From positions 2,356,001 to 2,420,000 of the forward strand of contig OY762937.1 of the NCBI GenBank assembly GCA_963667005.1: a DNA stretch of 64,000 nucleotides, in the 5' to 3' direction. The position numbers and the translations under genes are program-made. A model generated the notes under the pieces. The model ran no database searches, was not told the origin of the DNA, and saw nothing but the letters and a program-made list of their open reading frames with translations. The stretch is from G963662605 sp963667005 (lineage in GTDB: Bacteria; Bacteroidota; Ignavibacteria; Ignavibacteriales; Ignavibacteriaceae). This document shows, piece after piece, positions 16,123 through 24,991 of this stretch; the stretch's first letter is position 1; the number at the start of each line of letters is the position of its first letter.

Positions 16123-16845
16123 ATGAATATTATAAACATAGAACATATCGCTAAGATTTATAAGATCGGCGATGTTGAAGTCCCTGCACTGAGTGATGTA
16201 TCGCTCCGCATAGACAAGAATGAGTATGTTGCCATCATGGGGCCGTCAGGTTCCGGAAAATCAACACTCATGAATATGCTCGGATGCCTTGATACACCCT
16301 CATCGGGCAAATATGATTTCAAGGATAAAAGTGTCAGCGACATGAGCGATAATGAGCTCGCGGAAATACGCAATAAGGAAATCGGGTTCGTGTTTCAAAC
16401 ATTCAACCTGCTTCCACGTTCCGACGCTCTGCATAATGTTGAACTGCCGTTGATTTATGCCGGTGTTTCATCAGCTGAACGTAAAGAGCGTGCATTCCAG
16501 GCTTTGGTTAATGTAGGCCTTGAGGACCGTGTTCATCATAAGCCGAATGAACTTTCCGGCGGACAACGGCAGAGAGTCGCGGTTGCCAGAGCGCTTGTGA
16601 CAAATCCTTCGATTATCCTCGCGGATGAGCCGACTGGAAATCTTGATACAAAAACAGGCGAAGAAATTATGTACCTGTTCCACGAGATTCACCAGAAGGG
16701 CAATACGATTATTCTTGTAACACACGAAGAATTTATTGCTAAACACGCCGCGAGAATTATCAGAATCCGTGACGGTTACATCGAACGCGATGAAAGGGTA
16801 GCTGAGCGTTATATCCCAAAACTCAGTTTCAGCAAATCCGAATAA
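16123..16845 (+). CDS. macB: MacB/LolD-type ABC transporter ATPase
   Basis: This is the 240-residue nucleotide-binding subunit of a type VII (mechanotransmission) ABC system. Walker A is GPSGSGKST, the Q-loop is in FVFQTFNLLPR, the signature is LSGGQRQRVAVARAL, Walker B is IILADEPTGNLD and the switch histidine is in LVTHEE. In MacB itself the ATPase is fused to the permease; here it is a separate chain, as in LolD and YtrE-type systems. It lies 18 bases after the adaptor gene and 15 before the first permease gene. With two different permeases downstream, one ATPase gene probably serves a heterodimer. Confidence 0.92.
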   Translation: MNIINIEHIAKIYKIGDVEVPALSDVSLRIDKNEYVAIMGPSGSGKSTLMNMLGCLDTPSSGKYDFKDKSVSDMSDNELAEIRNKEIGFVFQTFNLLPRSDALHNVELPLIYAGVSSAERKERAFQALVNVGLEDRVHHKPNELSGGQRQRVAVARALVTNPSIILADEPTGNLDTKTGEEIMYLFHEIHQKGNTIILVTHEEFIAKHAARIIRIRDGYIERDERVAERYIPKLSFSKSE

Positions 16846-16860
16846 GATTGAAGATTACAT

Positions 16861-18111
16861 ATGATACAACGATCTATAAATATCATTTTATTTGAGCTGC
16901 GCGAAGGCCTGATAATTGCTTTACAGGCCATTCGTGCAAACAAAGTGCGTTCCATTCTCACGATGATGGGAATTGTGATCGGTATTTCTTCGGTCGTACT
17001 GATGAGTGCCGCAATCAAAGGAATAGATACTTCGTTTGAACAGGGTGTCAGTGCTTTAGGCTCAGATATTCTGTACATTGATAAGTTCGCCTGGTTCTCA
17101 AATACCGAATTCTGGAAAATCAGAAACCGGAAGAATTTAACGATGGCGCAGTTTGAGAAATTCAAAGACGCAGCACAATTACCAATTGCTATGGCTCCGG
17201 TAACAAATAGCAATCAGGATGTTAAGTACGGAGAAAATACTGTTGAGAGTGTTTTTCTGAATGGTTCGACATCCGATTATGTAAAAACGACCAACTTCAC
17301 TTTTGACCAGGGCAGATTCTATAGCGATATAGAAAGCCGTGGTTCAAGGCAGGTTGCTGTAATCGGAAGTGAAGTGGCGAAAAAACTTTTCCCGCGCGGT
17401 GATGCCCTTGATAAGACAATTAAGATCAGAAATATTGATTTTAAAATTGTGGGTGTTCTGAGTGAACAGGGAAGTTTTATTCTCGGCGCTTTCAATCCCG
17501 ATAATCAGGTGTTTATCCCGATTGGAACAATATTTAAATATTTCCAGGATGAATTTCATAATACCATCACCTTCAACGTACGCGCCAAAAATCCCCAGAT
17601 GATTGACGAAACGAAAATTGAAGCGCAGGGTATCATGAGAAAGATCCGTGGATTATCCGTGGGTCAGGAAGATGACTTCTCGATCAATCAATCCGAAGGA
17701 TTGATGAAAACATATAACGATCAGGTCGGAGTGATTCAGATTGCAGGATTGTTCATAACCGGACTTTCGTTATTTGTCGGTGCTATCGGTATTATGAATA
17801 TCATGTTCGTTTCGGTAAAAGAACGGACCAAGGAAATCGGTGTCCGTAAAGCCATCGGGGCAAAAAGCAGAACGATTCTCGCACAGTTTTTACTTGAATC
17901 ATCAACTATATGCCTGTCAGGAGGGTTGGTAGGGCTGTTAATTGCCGTCATGCTCAGCAAGGCTGTGGATAAGGTCTTGCCGACATCAATACAACCCGGA
18001 ATTGTTCTCATAGCGATTGGTATATCACTGCTGGTAGGTGTTGTTGCCGGATTGGCACCTGCATATTCCGCAGCTAAAATGGATCCCGTTGACGCATTGA
18101 GGTATGAATAA
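16861..18111 (+). CDS. MacB/FtsX-type ABC permease, first of two
   Basis: The 416-residue protein has the MacB layout: one helix near the N terminus (ILTMMGIVIGISSVVLMSAAI), a large periplasmic MacB_PCD domain (residues ~55-285), then three C-terminal helices of the FtsX core with the conserved VKERTKEIGVRKAIGAKSR coupling segment and QFLLES. It couples ATP hydrolysis in the cytoplasm to periplasmic motion that drives substrate through adaptor and channel. The start ATG follows an AAGATTACAT leader. Its stop codon overlaps the next start by one base. The substrate cannot be read from sequence. Confidence 0.9.
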   Translation: MIQRSINIILFELREGLIIALQAIRANKVRSILTMMGIVIGISSVVLMSAAIKGIDTSFEQGVSALGSDILYIDKFAWFSNTEFWKIRNRKNLTMAQFEKFKDAAQLPIAMAPVTNSNQDVKYGENTVESVFLNGSTSDYVKTTNFTFDQGRFYSDIESRGSRQVAVIGSEVAKKLFPRGDALDKTIKIRNIDFKIVGVLSEQGSFILGAFNPDNQVFIPIGTIFKYFQDEFHNTITFNVRAKNPQMIDETKIEAQGIMRKIRGLSVGQEDDFSINQSEGLMKTYNDQVGVIQIAGLFITGLSLFVGAIGIMNIMFVSVKERTKEIGVRKAIGAKSRTILAQFLLESSTICLSGGLVGLLIAVMLSKAVDKVLPTSIQPGIVLIAIGISLLVGVVAGLAPAYSAAKMDPVDALRYE

Positions 18112-19334
18112 TGGAAATTAAAGAAACATTTTTAGTGGCGTTGCAGTCTGTTCGTACAAATAAACTACGGGCAGGTTTAACCATACTTGGTATCACAGTT
18201 GGTATTTTCTCTATCATCGTTATCATGACCATCATTACCATGCTGCAGAATACCATTGAGAGCGGTTTTTCACAATTGAATAAGAACACATTTCAAATTC
18301 AAAAGTGGGAGGCTATGCAAATGGGTCCGCGTAACCGCGGGCATAACCGTCCCGATATTACCATTGATGAGTTTAACCGTTTTGAAGGCATGATGCAAAA
18401 TGCCATGTACATCGGTGCTGAACAATGGAAATTCGGTAAGGTAATTAAATACAACGGTAAAGAGACAAATCCGAACATACAGGTCTCCGGTATGACTACC
18501 GATGCGATAAAAACCAATAACTTCAAAGTTGAGTTCGGGCGTGACTTTCTTGGTACTGATATAGAGTACGCGACAAAGACTTGTGTTGTCGGGCAGGATA
18601 TTGTTGAGAAGCTTTTCAACAATATTGATCCTGTAGGGCAGACGGTACTTGTTGATGGGCATCCTATGAAAGTAATTGGAATTTTAGAAAAGCAGCCTCA
18701 ATTATTTGGGCAGAGCAATGACAACTTTGTCGTTATTCCTATAAGTACATTCCAGGGAATTTACGGAAGATATGATCAAACGGTGAATATCACCGTAATG
18801 GCAAAGACCAAAGAAGATTATAATAATCTTATCGAAGCGGCGACAGGGTACATGCGTACTATCCGCAAAGTAAAGCCCGGCGAGGATAATAATTTCTATA
18901 TTTTCAGCAACGAGTCTCTTATCAATCAGATCAACGGAATAACATCCGGTGTGAAAATTGGCGCATTGGTTATTTCCATTATCGCTTTGCTGGCAGCAGG
19001 TATCGGTATTATGAACATTATGCTTGTATCTGTTACCGAACGTACCAAAGAGATTGGAATCAGAAAAGCTATAGGTGCAAAGCGAAGGAACATACTTTCG
19101 CAATTTCTGTTCGAAGCGATTCTGATGTGTATTGTGGGCGGTATTATAGGCATTGTGCTGGGAGTCGGACTCGGCAACCTTGTCGGAGCGCAAATAAATG
19201 CGCAGATGGCTATACCATACGACTGGATCGGTATCGGTCTTGGAGTATGCGTGTTCGTGGGTGTTGTGTTCGGAACCTATCCGGCATATAAAGCCGCGAA
19301 TCTGGATCCGATAGAAGCTCTGAGATACGAATAA
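18111..19334 (+). CDS. MacB/FtsX-type ABC permease, second of two
   Basis: This 407-residue paralogue of the preceding permease shares the same layout: N-terminal helix (LTILGITVGIFSIIVIMTIITML), periplasmic domain, and a C-terminal FtsX core with VTERTKEIGIRKAIGAKRRNILSQFLFEA split around the coupling helix. It starts on the last base of the previous stop (TAATG), which implies coupled translation and equal dosage. The two permeases are clearly diverged in their periplasmic parts, so I infer a heterodimer sharing the ATPase at 16123. The operon ends here, facing murA, with a palindrome in the 48-base gap. Confidence 0.9.
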   Translation: MEIKETFLVALQSVRTNKLRAGLTILGITVGIFSIIVIMTIITMLQNTIESGFSQLNKNTFQIQKWEAMQMGPRNRGHNRPDITIDEFNRFEGMMQNAMYIGAEQWKFGKVIKYNGKETNPNIQVSGMTTDAIKTNNFKVEFGRDFLGTDIEYATKTCVVGQDIVEKLFNNIDPVGQTVLVDGHPMKVIGILEKQPQLFGQSNDNFVVIPISTFQGIYGRYDQTVNITVMAKTKEDYNNLIEAATGYMRTIRKVKPGEDNNFYIFSNESLINQINGITSGVKIGALVISIIALLAAGIGIMNIMLVSVTERTKEIGIRKAIGAKRRNILSQFLFEAILMCIVGGIIGIVLGVGLGNLVGAQINAQMAIPYDWIGIGLGVCVFVGVVFGTYPAYKAANLDPIEALRYE

Positions 19335-19343
19335 ACAATTCTT

Positions 19344-19373
19344 CCTAACCCATGGCTTAAGCCTTGGGTTAGG
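19344..19373. terminator. 30-bp near-perfect palindrome between convergent operons
   Basis: Arms CCTAACCCA and TGGGTTAGG flank an inner GGCTTAAGCC, so 28 of 30 bases are symmetric. It sits between the stop codons of the efflux operon (plus) and murA (minus). It lacks a clear T-tract on either side (AGGAAAGGGG follows), so it may be a bidirectional terminator or a dispersed palindrome. Confidence 0.6.
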
Positions 19374-19382
19374 AAAGGGGAT

Positions 19383-20648
19383 CTAATATTCTGTTCCTGC
19401 AATGCGTTCGATCTTTGCTCCGAGAGAAGATAATTTTTTCTCAAGGTTTTCGTAGCCGCGGTCGAGGTGATAGACGCGAAGTACTTCGGTTTCGCCTTGA
19501 GCGGCAAGAGCCGCTAAAACTAATGATGCACTGGCTCTCAAATCAGTGGACATTACTTTAGCACCGACCAATCTTTTACTTCCCTTAACAATCGCGCTGT
19601 TTTCTTTGACGTTGATATTTGCCCCGAGTCTGTTTAATTCAGGTACATGGGTAAAACGGTCAACATACACCGTATCGGTAATTGTTGCAACGCCGTCGGC
19701 TGTTGACATGAGTGCGATCCACTGAGCCTGCATATCGGTCGGGAATCCGGGGAACGGGGTAGTGGTGACATCCACACTTGAAGGTTTCATTCCTGTAGCA
19801 TCCAAAGTAATAGAATCATCTTTGGTGGTAATTGTAAATCCACTGTCTTCCAATTTTGCGATAATCGCGTGAAGATCTTTTTCGTTGCATTTTTTAACAG
19901 TCACGTTGCCGCCTGTTATAGCAGCTGCAATAAGGAGTGTACCGGCTTCTATTCTGTCCGGAATTGTTGCAACATCAGCTGGATGCAGTTCATCAACACC
20001 CTCAATTTCAAGAATGGATGAATTAACCCCGTGAATCTTTGCACCCATCGAAATAAGGTACTCGGCGAGGTTCGTAATTTCCGGTTCCATCGCTGCGTTG
20101 TTTATGATGGTAGTGCCTTTTGCAAGTACTGCCGCCATCAGAATATTACCTGTTGCACCGACAGAGGAGCGGTCGAAATTTATTTTCGCGCCTTTTAACC
20201 TGTCGGTTTTGGCAATAATGTAGCCGCCTTCAAGTTCAATCTCAGCTCCCAATTTTTTCATGCCTTGCAGATGCAGGTCAACCGGACGGGGACCCCAGGC
20301 GCATCCGCCGGGGAGAGAAACTTTTGCTGTTCCGTACCGAGCAAGTAATGGTCCCAATACATATATCGAAGCACGCATTTTTTTTACATGTTCGTACGGT
20401 GCTGTTGTATTGGTGATATTAGAAGTATCTAATGTTAACGTATGTTCTTCAAACGTACTTACTACGCCGAGTTGATTGATCAACTTGGTCATAGTAAAAA
20501 CGTCGTTCAAACGGGGAGTATTATATAAAACCGATTTTCCGGAAGCCAGAATTGCCGCGGGAATAAGTGCCAGTGTCGCATTTTTTGCGCCGCTGACTTC
20601 TACAGTCCCTTTGAGCGGAGTTCCGCCGGTAATGATAAACTTATCCAT
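19383..20648 (-). CDS. murA: UDP-N-acetylglucosamine 1-carboxyvinyltransferase
   Basis: MurA transfers enolpyruvate from PEP to UDP-GlcNAc, the first committed step of peptidoglycan synthesis in the cytoplasm. The 421 residues match the family. Lys22 (in SGAKNATLALIP) and the PEP-reactive Cys116 in LPGGCAWGPRPVDLH are both present; the cysteine form is the fosfomycin-sensitive type. Later blocks RIEAGTLLIAAAITGG and GFPTDMQAQWIALMS are also typical. The gene follows the Ser/Thr kinase gene by only three bases, so the two are almost certainly co-transcribed, which ties wall synthesis to the kinase genetically. Confidence 0.97.
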   Translation of the reverse strand: MDKFIITGGTPLKGTVEVSGAKNATLALIPAAILASGKSVLYNTPRLNDVFTMTKLINQLGVVSTFEEHTLTLDTSNITNTTAPYEHVKKMRASIYVLGPLLARYGTAKVSLPGGCAWGPRPVDLHLQGMKKLGAEIELEGGYIIAKTDRLKGAKINFDRSSVGATGNILMAAVLAKGTTIINNAAMEPEITNLAEYLISMGAKIHGVNSSILEIEGVDELHPADVATIPDRIEAGTLLIAAAITGGNVTVKKCNEKDLHAIIAKLEDSGFTITTKDDSITLDATGMKPSSVDVTTTPFPGFPTDMQAQWIALMSTADGVATITDTVYVDRFTHVPELNRLGANINVKENSAIVKGSKRLVGAKVMSTDLRASASLVLAALAAQGETEVLRVYHLDRGYENLEKKLSSLGAKIERIAGTEY

Positions 20649-20651
20649 AAA

Positions 20652-22556
20652 CTATAATTTTGTCCGTAATATTGTGCCATTGAAACCGGAGATATAGATG
20701 CTTGATCCAGCTCCGGATATTCTTGACAATGAAAGATAATTGCCGCCTTGATTGATCTGCCAGTTCACACCGCCATCAATAGTTTCAAGCACTTCGCCTT
20801 TGTTGCTGACAGCAAATCCGTGATTGGTATTTAAGAAATATAAGGAAACGATACCTGAGGCTTTTGTGTCAATCTTTGTCCAGGTATCACCGCCGTTAAC
20901 AGTTTTGAAAATTTCACCGCCAGCGCCTGCAATATAGCCTGTCGTCTCATTGACGAATTCAATGTCTTTCAGGTAGTTATCCGTGAAAGCAGGGAGGTGA
21001 GTCCATGTTGAACCGCCATCCACGGTCTTTAATATCGTTCCGCTCCAGCCAACTATATAACCGGTTGAGCCGTTGGGAAAATCTATTCCGTAGAGCAAAT
21101 TGCTGGTATTCCCGAAGAATCTTTCCCAGTTCTGGCCGCCGTCGACCGAACGCAGGATCACACCCTTGCTGCCGATGATGTATCCGTATGATTGATTAAA
21201 ACGGATTCTGAAAAGCGTTTCACCGACTCCGGAGCGGATATATTTCCATGTTTTGCCGCCGTCCAGAGTCTGGAAAATTTTACCCTGTTCACCAATAACG
21301 AATCCAGTAGTCGCACTTTGGAAATAGAGGTCGTTGAATGTGGTAAGCGTGTCGGGCGGATTTACCGATTGCCACGAAGCACCACCATCTGTTGTGTGGA
21401 CAATCGTGCCGCGTTCTCCGGCCGCGAATCCTTCATTTTCATTGATGAATTGAATTGAGTTCAGGTTTGCATCCAATCCGGTGGGGACTGAATTCCAGCT
21501 TGCGGTTTGGATTTGCCCTGGAGAATACTTTACTCCGGCGGTTGTATCCGCTGTAAGCCCTCTACTGGCTTTCAATTTTGGCCAGAAATCCTGTATGGCA
21601 GTAAAAATATAATAGGTGAGAGCAGTGAACAAACCTAAGGCAAGCAATGTCATTAATGTTAATTTGATTTTATAACCTAATTGACCGTTGCTTTCTTTTT
21701 CCTTTCCCTTTTTTGATTTCTTTCCCGGTTTGCCTTTTTGCAATTTGTGCAGCAGGTCTTCAACGTCTTCCAAAAATTCTTCACAGGTCATGTATCTTTT
21801 CTGGAGAGATTTATCCAGTGATTTAGCTACAATCTTATCTATCTCGGGCGGTACAGAATCGAGATTAACCGAAACACGGCCCGGATTCTTTTTCAAATGT
21901 GCTTCCATGATTTCATATTCAGTGCCGAAATCAAATGGAGTTTTGCCAATCAACATTTCGTAGAAGGTGATACCAATAGAATAAATATCGCTTTGTCTGG
22001 TGGGTTCTTCAGCGCGTATTTGTTCGGGACTCATATAGAGGATTGTACCAATTTTAGTCCCGGTTTTGGTAATGCCTTTGTCGAACATGGATTTCGAAAT
22101 GCCGAAGTCCATTATCTTTACTGTGCCTTCGCGGTTAATAATGATATTGGAAGGCTTGATATCCCGGTGGATAAATCCCTTTGTGTGCGCGTAGCTGACA
22201 CCCTGAAGAATCTGTTTTAATATTTCAAGAGCTTCAACAATTTCGAGTCTTTTTTTCCGGAATATGATTTTCTCAAGCGTATCACCTTCGATATATTCCA
22301 TGGCAATGCCCAATATCCCATGGTCGTCGGTAAATCCGAATACGGGGACAATGTTCGGGTGATTCAATTTTGCCTGATTTCGGGCTTCACGTTTAAAACG
22401 TTCGATAAACTGAGGATTATTCGCGGATTGCGTGCTGAGAATTTTTAACGCAACAAACCGCTCAAGCTTCATATCAAGTGCTTTATAAACAACTCCCATG
22501 CCGCCTTCGCCGAGCACAGAAATAATTTTGTAGTTTTCTATGACAGAACCAATCAT
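20652..22556 (-). CDS. Transmembrane Ser/Thr protein kinase with a Ycf48-like propeller sensor
   Basis: Residues 1-275 form a complete Hanks-type kinase: glycine loop LGEGGMGVVYK, Lys38 in VALKIL, catalytic HRDIKPSN (Asp132), DFG at 150-152 and the APE-like MSPEQ. A basic juxtamembrane stretch rich in Lys/Gly precedes one membrane helix at about 298-320. Outside, residues ~355-634 contain six or seven repeats with the GWAVG-like core, for example NEGFAAGERGTIVHTTDGGASW and GYIVGWSGTILKTVDGGSTW, the signature of Ycf48/BNR-like propellers. PASTA domains, usual in wall-sensing kinases, are absent. It is sandwiched between a PP2C phosphatase gene (16 bases away) and murA (3 bases). Confidence 0.92.
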   Translation of the reverse strand: MIGSVIENYKIISVLGEGGMGVVYKALDMKLERFVALKILSTQSANNPQFIERFKREARNQAKLNHPNIVPVFGFTDDHGILGIAMEYIEGDTLEKIIFRKKRLEIVEALEILKQILQGVSYAHTKGFIHRDIKPSNIIINREGTVKIMDFGISKSMFDKGITKTGTKIGTILYMSPEQIRAEEPTRQSDIYSIGITFYEMLIGKTPFDFGTEYEIMEAHLKKNPGRVSVNLDSVPPEIDKIVAKSLDKSLQKRYMTCEEFLEDVEDLLHKLQKGKPGKKSKKGKEKESNGQLGYKIKLTLMTLLALGLFTALTYYIFTAIQDFWPKLKASRGLTADTTAGVKYSPGQIQTASWNSVPTGLDANLNSIQFINENEGFAAGERGTIVHTTDGGASWQSVNPPDTLTTFNDLYFQSATTGFVIGEQGKIFQTLDGGKTWKYIRSGVGETLFRIRFNQSYGYIIGSKGVILRSVDGGQNWERFFGNTSNLLYGIDFPNGSTGYIVGWSGTILKTVDGGSTWTHLPAFTDNYLKDIEFVNETTGYIAGAGGEIFKTVNGGDTWTKIDTKASGIVSLYFLNTNHGFAVSNKGEVLETIDGGVNWQINQGGNYLSLSRISGAGSSIYISGFNGTILRTKL

Positions 22557-22572
22557 GAAGCAGTTGCCTTCT

Positions 22573-23313
22573 TTAGTGTACTTGATTACTTATTATAACA
22601 TAGGAATAATTATCAGGTGCGCCACGGTCTTCGATTAATTGCGAAAAAGCTTTTGAAATACTGTCGAGGTCGTCGGATTTAAGCATTTTATCCAGATCGG
22701 ATTTTGTGAGAACGTTACTGACCCCGTCGCTGCACAGTAAAAATTTCCAGCGCTTTGATTTATCAAATGAAAAATTCTCGTGGTCTACAAGGATGCTCGA
22801 TTTATCGCCGAGTGCCCTCATAATAACGTTTTTATGAGGATGGTTTTCTGCTTCTTTTTCAGTAATATAGCCGTCATCGAGCAGCTTCTGGACGAATGAA
22901 TGATCTTTTGATATTTGTATAATACCTTTGTCATCTTTGAAGTACAGCCTTGAGTCTCCAACATGTCCCCAATAAGCTTCCGACTGATTAATAAAAAGTA
23001 CTACAGCCGTAGTTGCCATACCTTTATAATCCGGATTTTGGATCGCTTCCTGTATCAAAGCGGTATTGGCCTCATTAACGGCACAATTTATTTTTGTGAG
23101 ATAGTCTTCTTCGGGATGTTCAATGAAATAATTATAGATGGTCGTAACGGCCAGTTTTGACGCTACTTCTCCGGCATTATTACCACCGAGTCCGTCACAT
23201 AATACCGCTAAAAGTCCATCATCAACTTCAAATACATCTACATAGTCCTCATTTGCGGTTCGTCGTAAGCCTGTGCGGGAGGAATAGATGTAGCTCAATT
23301 TCATAAGTATCAA
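22573..23313 (-). CDS. PP2C-family Ser/Thr protein phosphatase
   Basis: The 246-residue protein has the metal-binding motifs of bacterial PP2C/Stp phosphatases: RTANEDYVDVF near the N terminus, VLCDGLGGNNAGEVAS, WGHVGDSRLYF, and the late LLCSDGVSNVLT and RGAPDNYSYVII. It should dephosphorylate targets of the kinase encoded 16 bases downstream, as in other stp-pkn pairs. The short second start at residue 4 (MKLSYIY) is equally plausible. It is the first gene of a phosphatase-kinase-murA unit; a minus-strand terminator of the preceding operon lies just upstream at 23359-23405. Confidence 0.93.
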   Translation of the reverse strand: MILMKLSYIYSSRTGLRRTANEDYVDVFEVDDGLLAVLCDGLGGNNAGEVASKLAVTTIYNYFIEHPEEDYLTKINCAVNEANTALIQEAIQNPDYKGMATTAVVLFINQSEAYWGHVGDSRLYFKDDKGIIQISKDHSFVQKLLDDGYITEKEAENHPHKNVIMRALGDKSSILVDHENFSFDKSKRWKFLLCSDGVSNVLTKSDLDKMLKSDDLDSISKAFSQLIEDRGAPDNYSYVIISNQVH

Positions 23314-23358
23314 TTATTCCGAATTGTTAATAAATTGATTTCGGTAGATAAACATAAT

Positions 23359-23405
23359 AAAAAAGAGGCAAAATACAGTAGCAAATCGCTAAAATATTTC
23401 GCCTC
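23359..23405 (-). terminator. Rho-independent terminator of the PspC/LiaF operon
   Basis: On the minus strand GAGGCGAAATA (23405-23395) pairs with TATTTTGCCTC (23375-23365), followed by a run of six T residues (23364-23359). It lies 50 bases beyond the stop of the LiaF-like gene. Confidence 0.75.
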
Positions 23406-23455
23406 TCTCAAAAGTATGATGCAGGCCACACGCGCCCGCAGGCTTACGTTATGGT

Positions 23456-24358
23456 TTAGTTTCTCTGAACATTCAGACTTGAAAGTCCGCCGTCAATTTT
23501 AATGACAAATTTATTTTTTGCCGATTCAAATCCTTCACTCTCAAAATTGTTGTGTGAAGTTTCTTTGAGTCCGCCCATATTTTTGCTGCTCAGTGCCATG
23601 TCAGTCTCAATCGACACAGCCGCATCCTTTGGAATAGTCAGGTTTATCGACGAAGCACCGGCCTCAATTGTTACGGTCGATTCTTTCAGTGGCTGACCGA
23701 GCGTTAAGTGTAGTGCAGCGGCTCCCATTTTAAGGGTTAAATCATCAACTTTCAATTTTGAGAAATCAAAGTTCGCAGTTGCAGCTCCGATTTCAACAGT
23801 TGTAGAGTATACCGGTCTGGTATTCAGTTTAATTCCAACGCCGTTGTTCTTTGAAGAATCTTTTCCAAACGTGGCTTTTAATTCCTTCATCTTGAACGAG
23901 AGGTCGGCAGTCGAATCAGAGATCGTAGTATCAACGGCGAATCGGGATGACTGATCTGTGGAGATAATTCTCACTAAATCGGAATCACCATTGCTGATAG
24001 TAAAAGCGCCTGCGCCTGCGTTCAGAGTCAGATCCACTTTCTTGATTTTTGCGTCATCCGGCATGTTGAAATTAACATGTTTCATTTCGCTATCGGAGAA
24101 TTGTATATTCGTGCAGCTCCACGGATGTGAAACCAGGCTGAATATTACCAATCCGAGAAATAGACCGGCGACACCGGAAGCCGCTGCTTTCACCTGCGGC
24201 TGCTCAAAAAGCAGGTTCATACCAAGCAGGATGGGAATAACGGGCCAGAATTTTGATAATGAACCGAGCGCAATATTTGCATGGAATACACTGTTTGACA
24301 AAAACAATATGCCAAGCGAAATAAAACAGAGGCCCCAGAATAATTGTTTAGGCTTCAT
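23456..24358 (-). CDS. LiaF-like membrane protein with DUF5668 helices and a toastrack-type beta domain
   Basis: Residues 1-90 hold three to four short membrane helices (LFWGLCFISLGILFLSNSVF and following), then comes a long beta-rich region with repeats such as LTLNAGAGAFTISNG, VEIGAATANFDFSKL, LKMGAAALHLTLG and IEAGASSINLTIPKDAA, the pattern of the LiaF/toastrack fold of envelope-stress proteins. I use the ATG at 24358, since GGAGGT is six bases upstream; a longer frame reaches 24406 but has no ribosome site and overlaps pspC more. It overlaps the pspC-like gene by 11 bases. In Gram-positive bacteria LiaF restrains LiaSR; no LiaRS is adjacent here. Confidence 0.82.
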   Translation of the reverse strand: MKPKQLFWGLCFISLGILFLSNSVFHANIALGSLSKFWPVIPILLGMNLLFEQPQVKAAASGVAGLFLGLVIFSLVSHPWSCTNIQFSDSEMKHVNFNMPDDAKIKKVDLTLNAGAGAFTISNGDSDLVRIISTDQSSRFAVDTTISDSTADLSFKMKELKATFGKDSSKNNGVGIKLNTRPVYSTTVEIGAATANFDFSKLKVDDLTLKMGAAALHLTLGQPLKESTVTIEAGASSINLTIPKDAAVSIETDMALSSKNMGGLKETSHNNFESEGFESAKNKFVIKIDGGLSSLNVQRN

Positions 24359-24779
24359 TGTTTTTACCTCCTTTACGGGCTGAAAATAATAATGCAATAC
24401 CTGCAATTAACAATAATGTCGGAAATACATTGGCGCATCCAAAGAAAGGAATAAAATTTGCCAGCAATAAAACCGTTCCGACAACCACCAGAACCATGCC
24501 GAGGACATTGCGGCTTTTACTCCGCTTTGGTTCCTGTTCCTGTATCGGAACTTCAGGAACTGCTTCAGCTGAACCCATTGGAATGGCTTCCGGTTCTTTT
24601 GGTATAACAAATATACAAATAATATACGCAATTAAACCAGCACCATGCAACAGAGTAACCAGAACGAATGCTATTCTAACAAGCACAGGGTCGAGGTCGT
24701 AGTACTCTGCTAATCCACCGGCAATACCGGCGAACATCTTTTCTTTACGTGAACGATATAGTCTCTTTTGCATTGTCAT
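24348..24779 (-). CDS. PspC-domain membrane protein
   Basis: The first 60 residues are a PspC domain: LYRSRKEKMFAGIAGGLAEYYDLDPVLVRIAFV, running into a membrane helix (LVTLLHGAGLIAYIICIFVIP). A charged linker rich in Glu and Pro follows, then two more helices (VLGMVLVVVGTVLLLA and VFPTLLLIAGIALLFS) like the DUF5668 part of its partner gene. PspC proteins sense inner-membrane stress; the pairing with a LiaF/toastrack protein repeats a known stress-response architecture. It is the first gene of a two-gene unit, with the 24780-24990 gap serving as promoter region for both directions. Confidence 0.88.
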   Translation of the reverse strand: MTMQKRLYRSRKEKMFAGIAGGLAEYYDLDPVLVRIAFVLVTLLHGAGLIAYIICIFVIPKEPEAIPMGSAEAVPEVPIQEQEPKRSKSRNVLGMVLVVVGTVLLLANFIPFFGCANVFPTLLLIAGIALLFSARKGGKNNEA

Positions 24780-24991
24780 AAATCCTTTATGATGATGAAT
24801 AAAATCGACCGAAACTTACACAATAAAGAAAGGGTGCGCCCGCGATTCTGCAGAAAAGGACGAACGGAATGAGAAACGGTTAATTTTCTATACCTGCGGT
24901 AATGCATACAGAGGCGAAATTTGACGGTTGTTATGTTTTTATTTACATTTTGTGGTCAAAATTTTTATTCAGAGACAGTATACTTTATCAA

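Noticed and set aside
24902..24991. Longer N terminus of the small membrane protein
   Set aside because: The 30 extra codons are unlike coding DNA, and ATG 24992 places a hydrophobic helix directly at the start.
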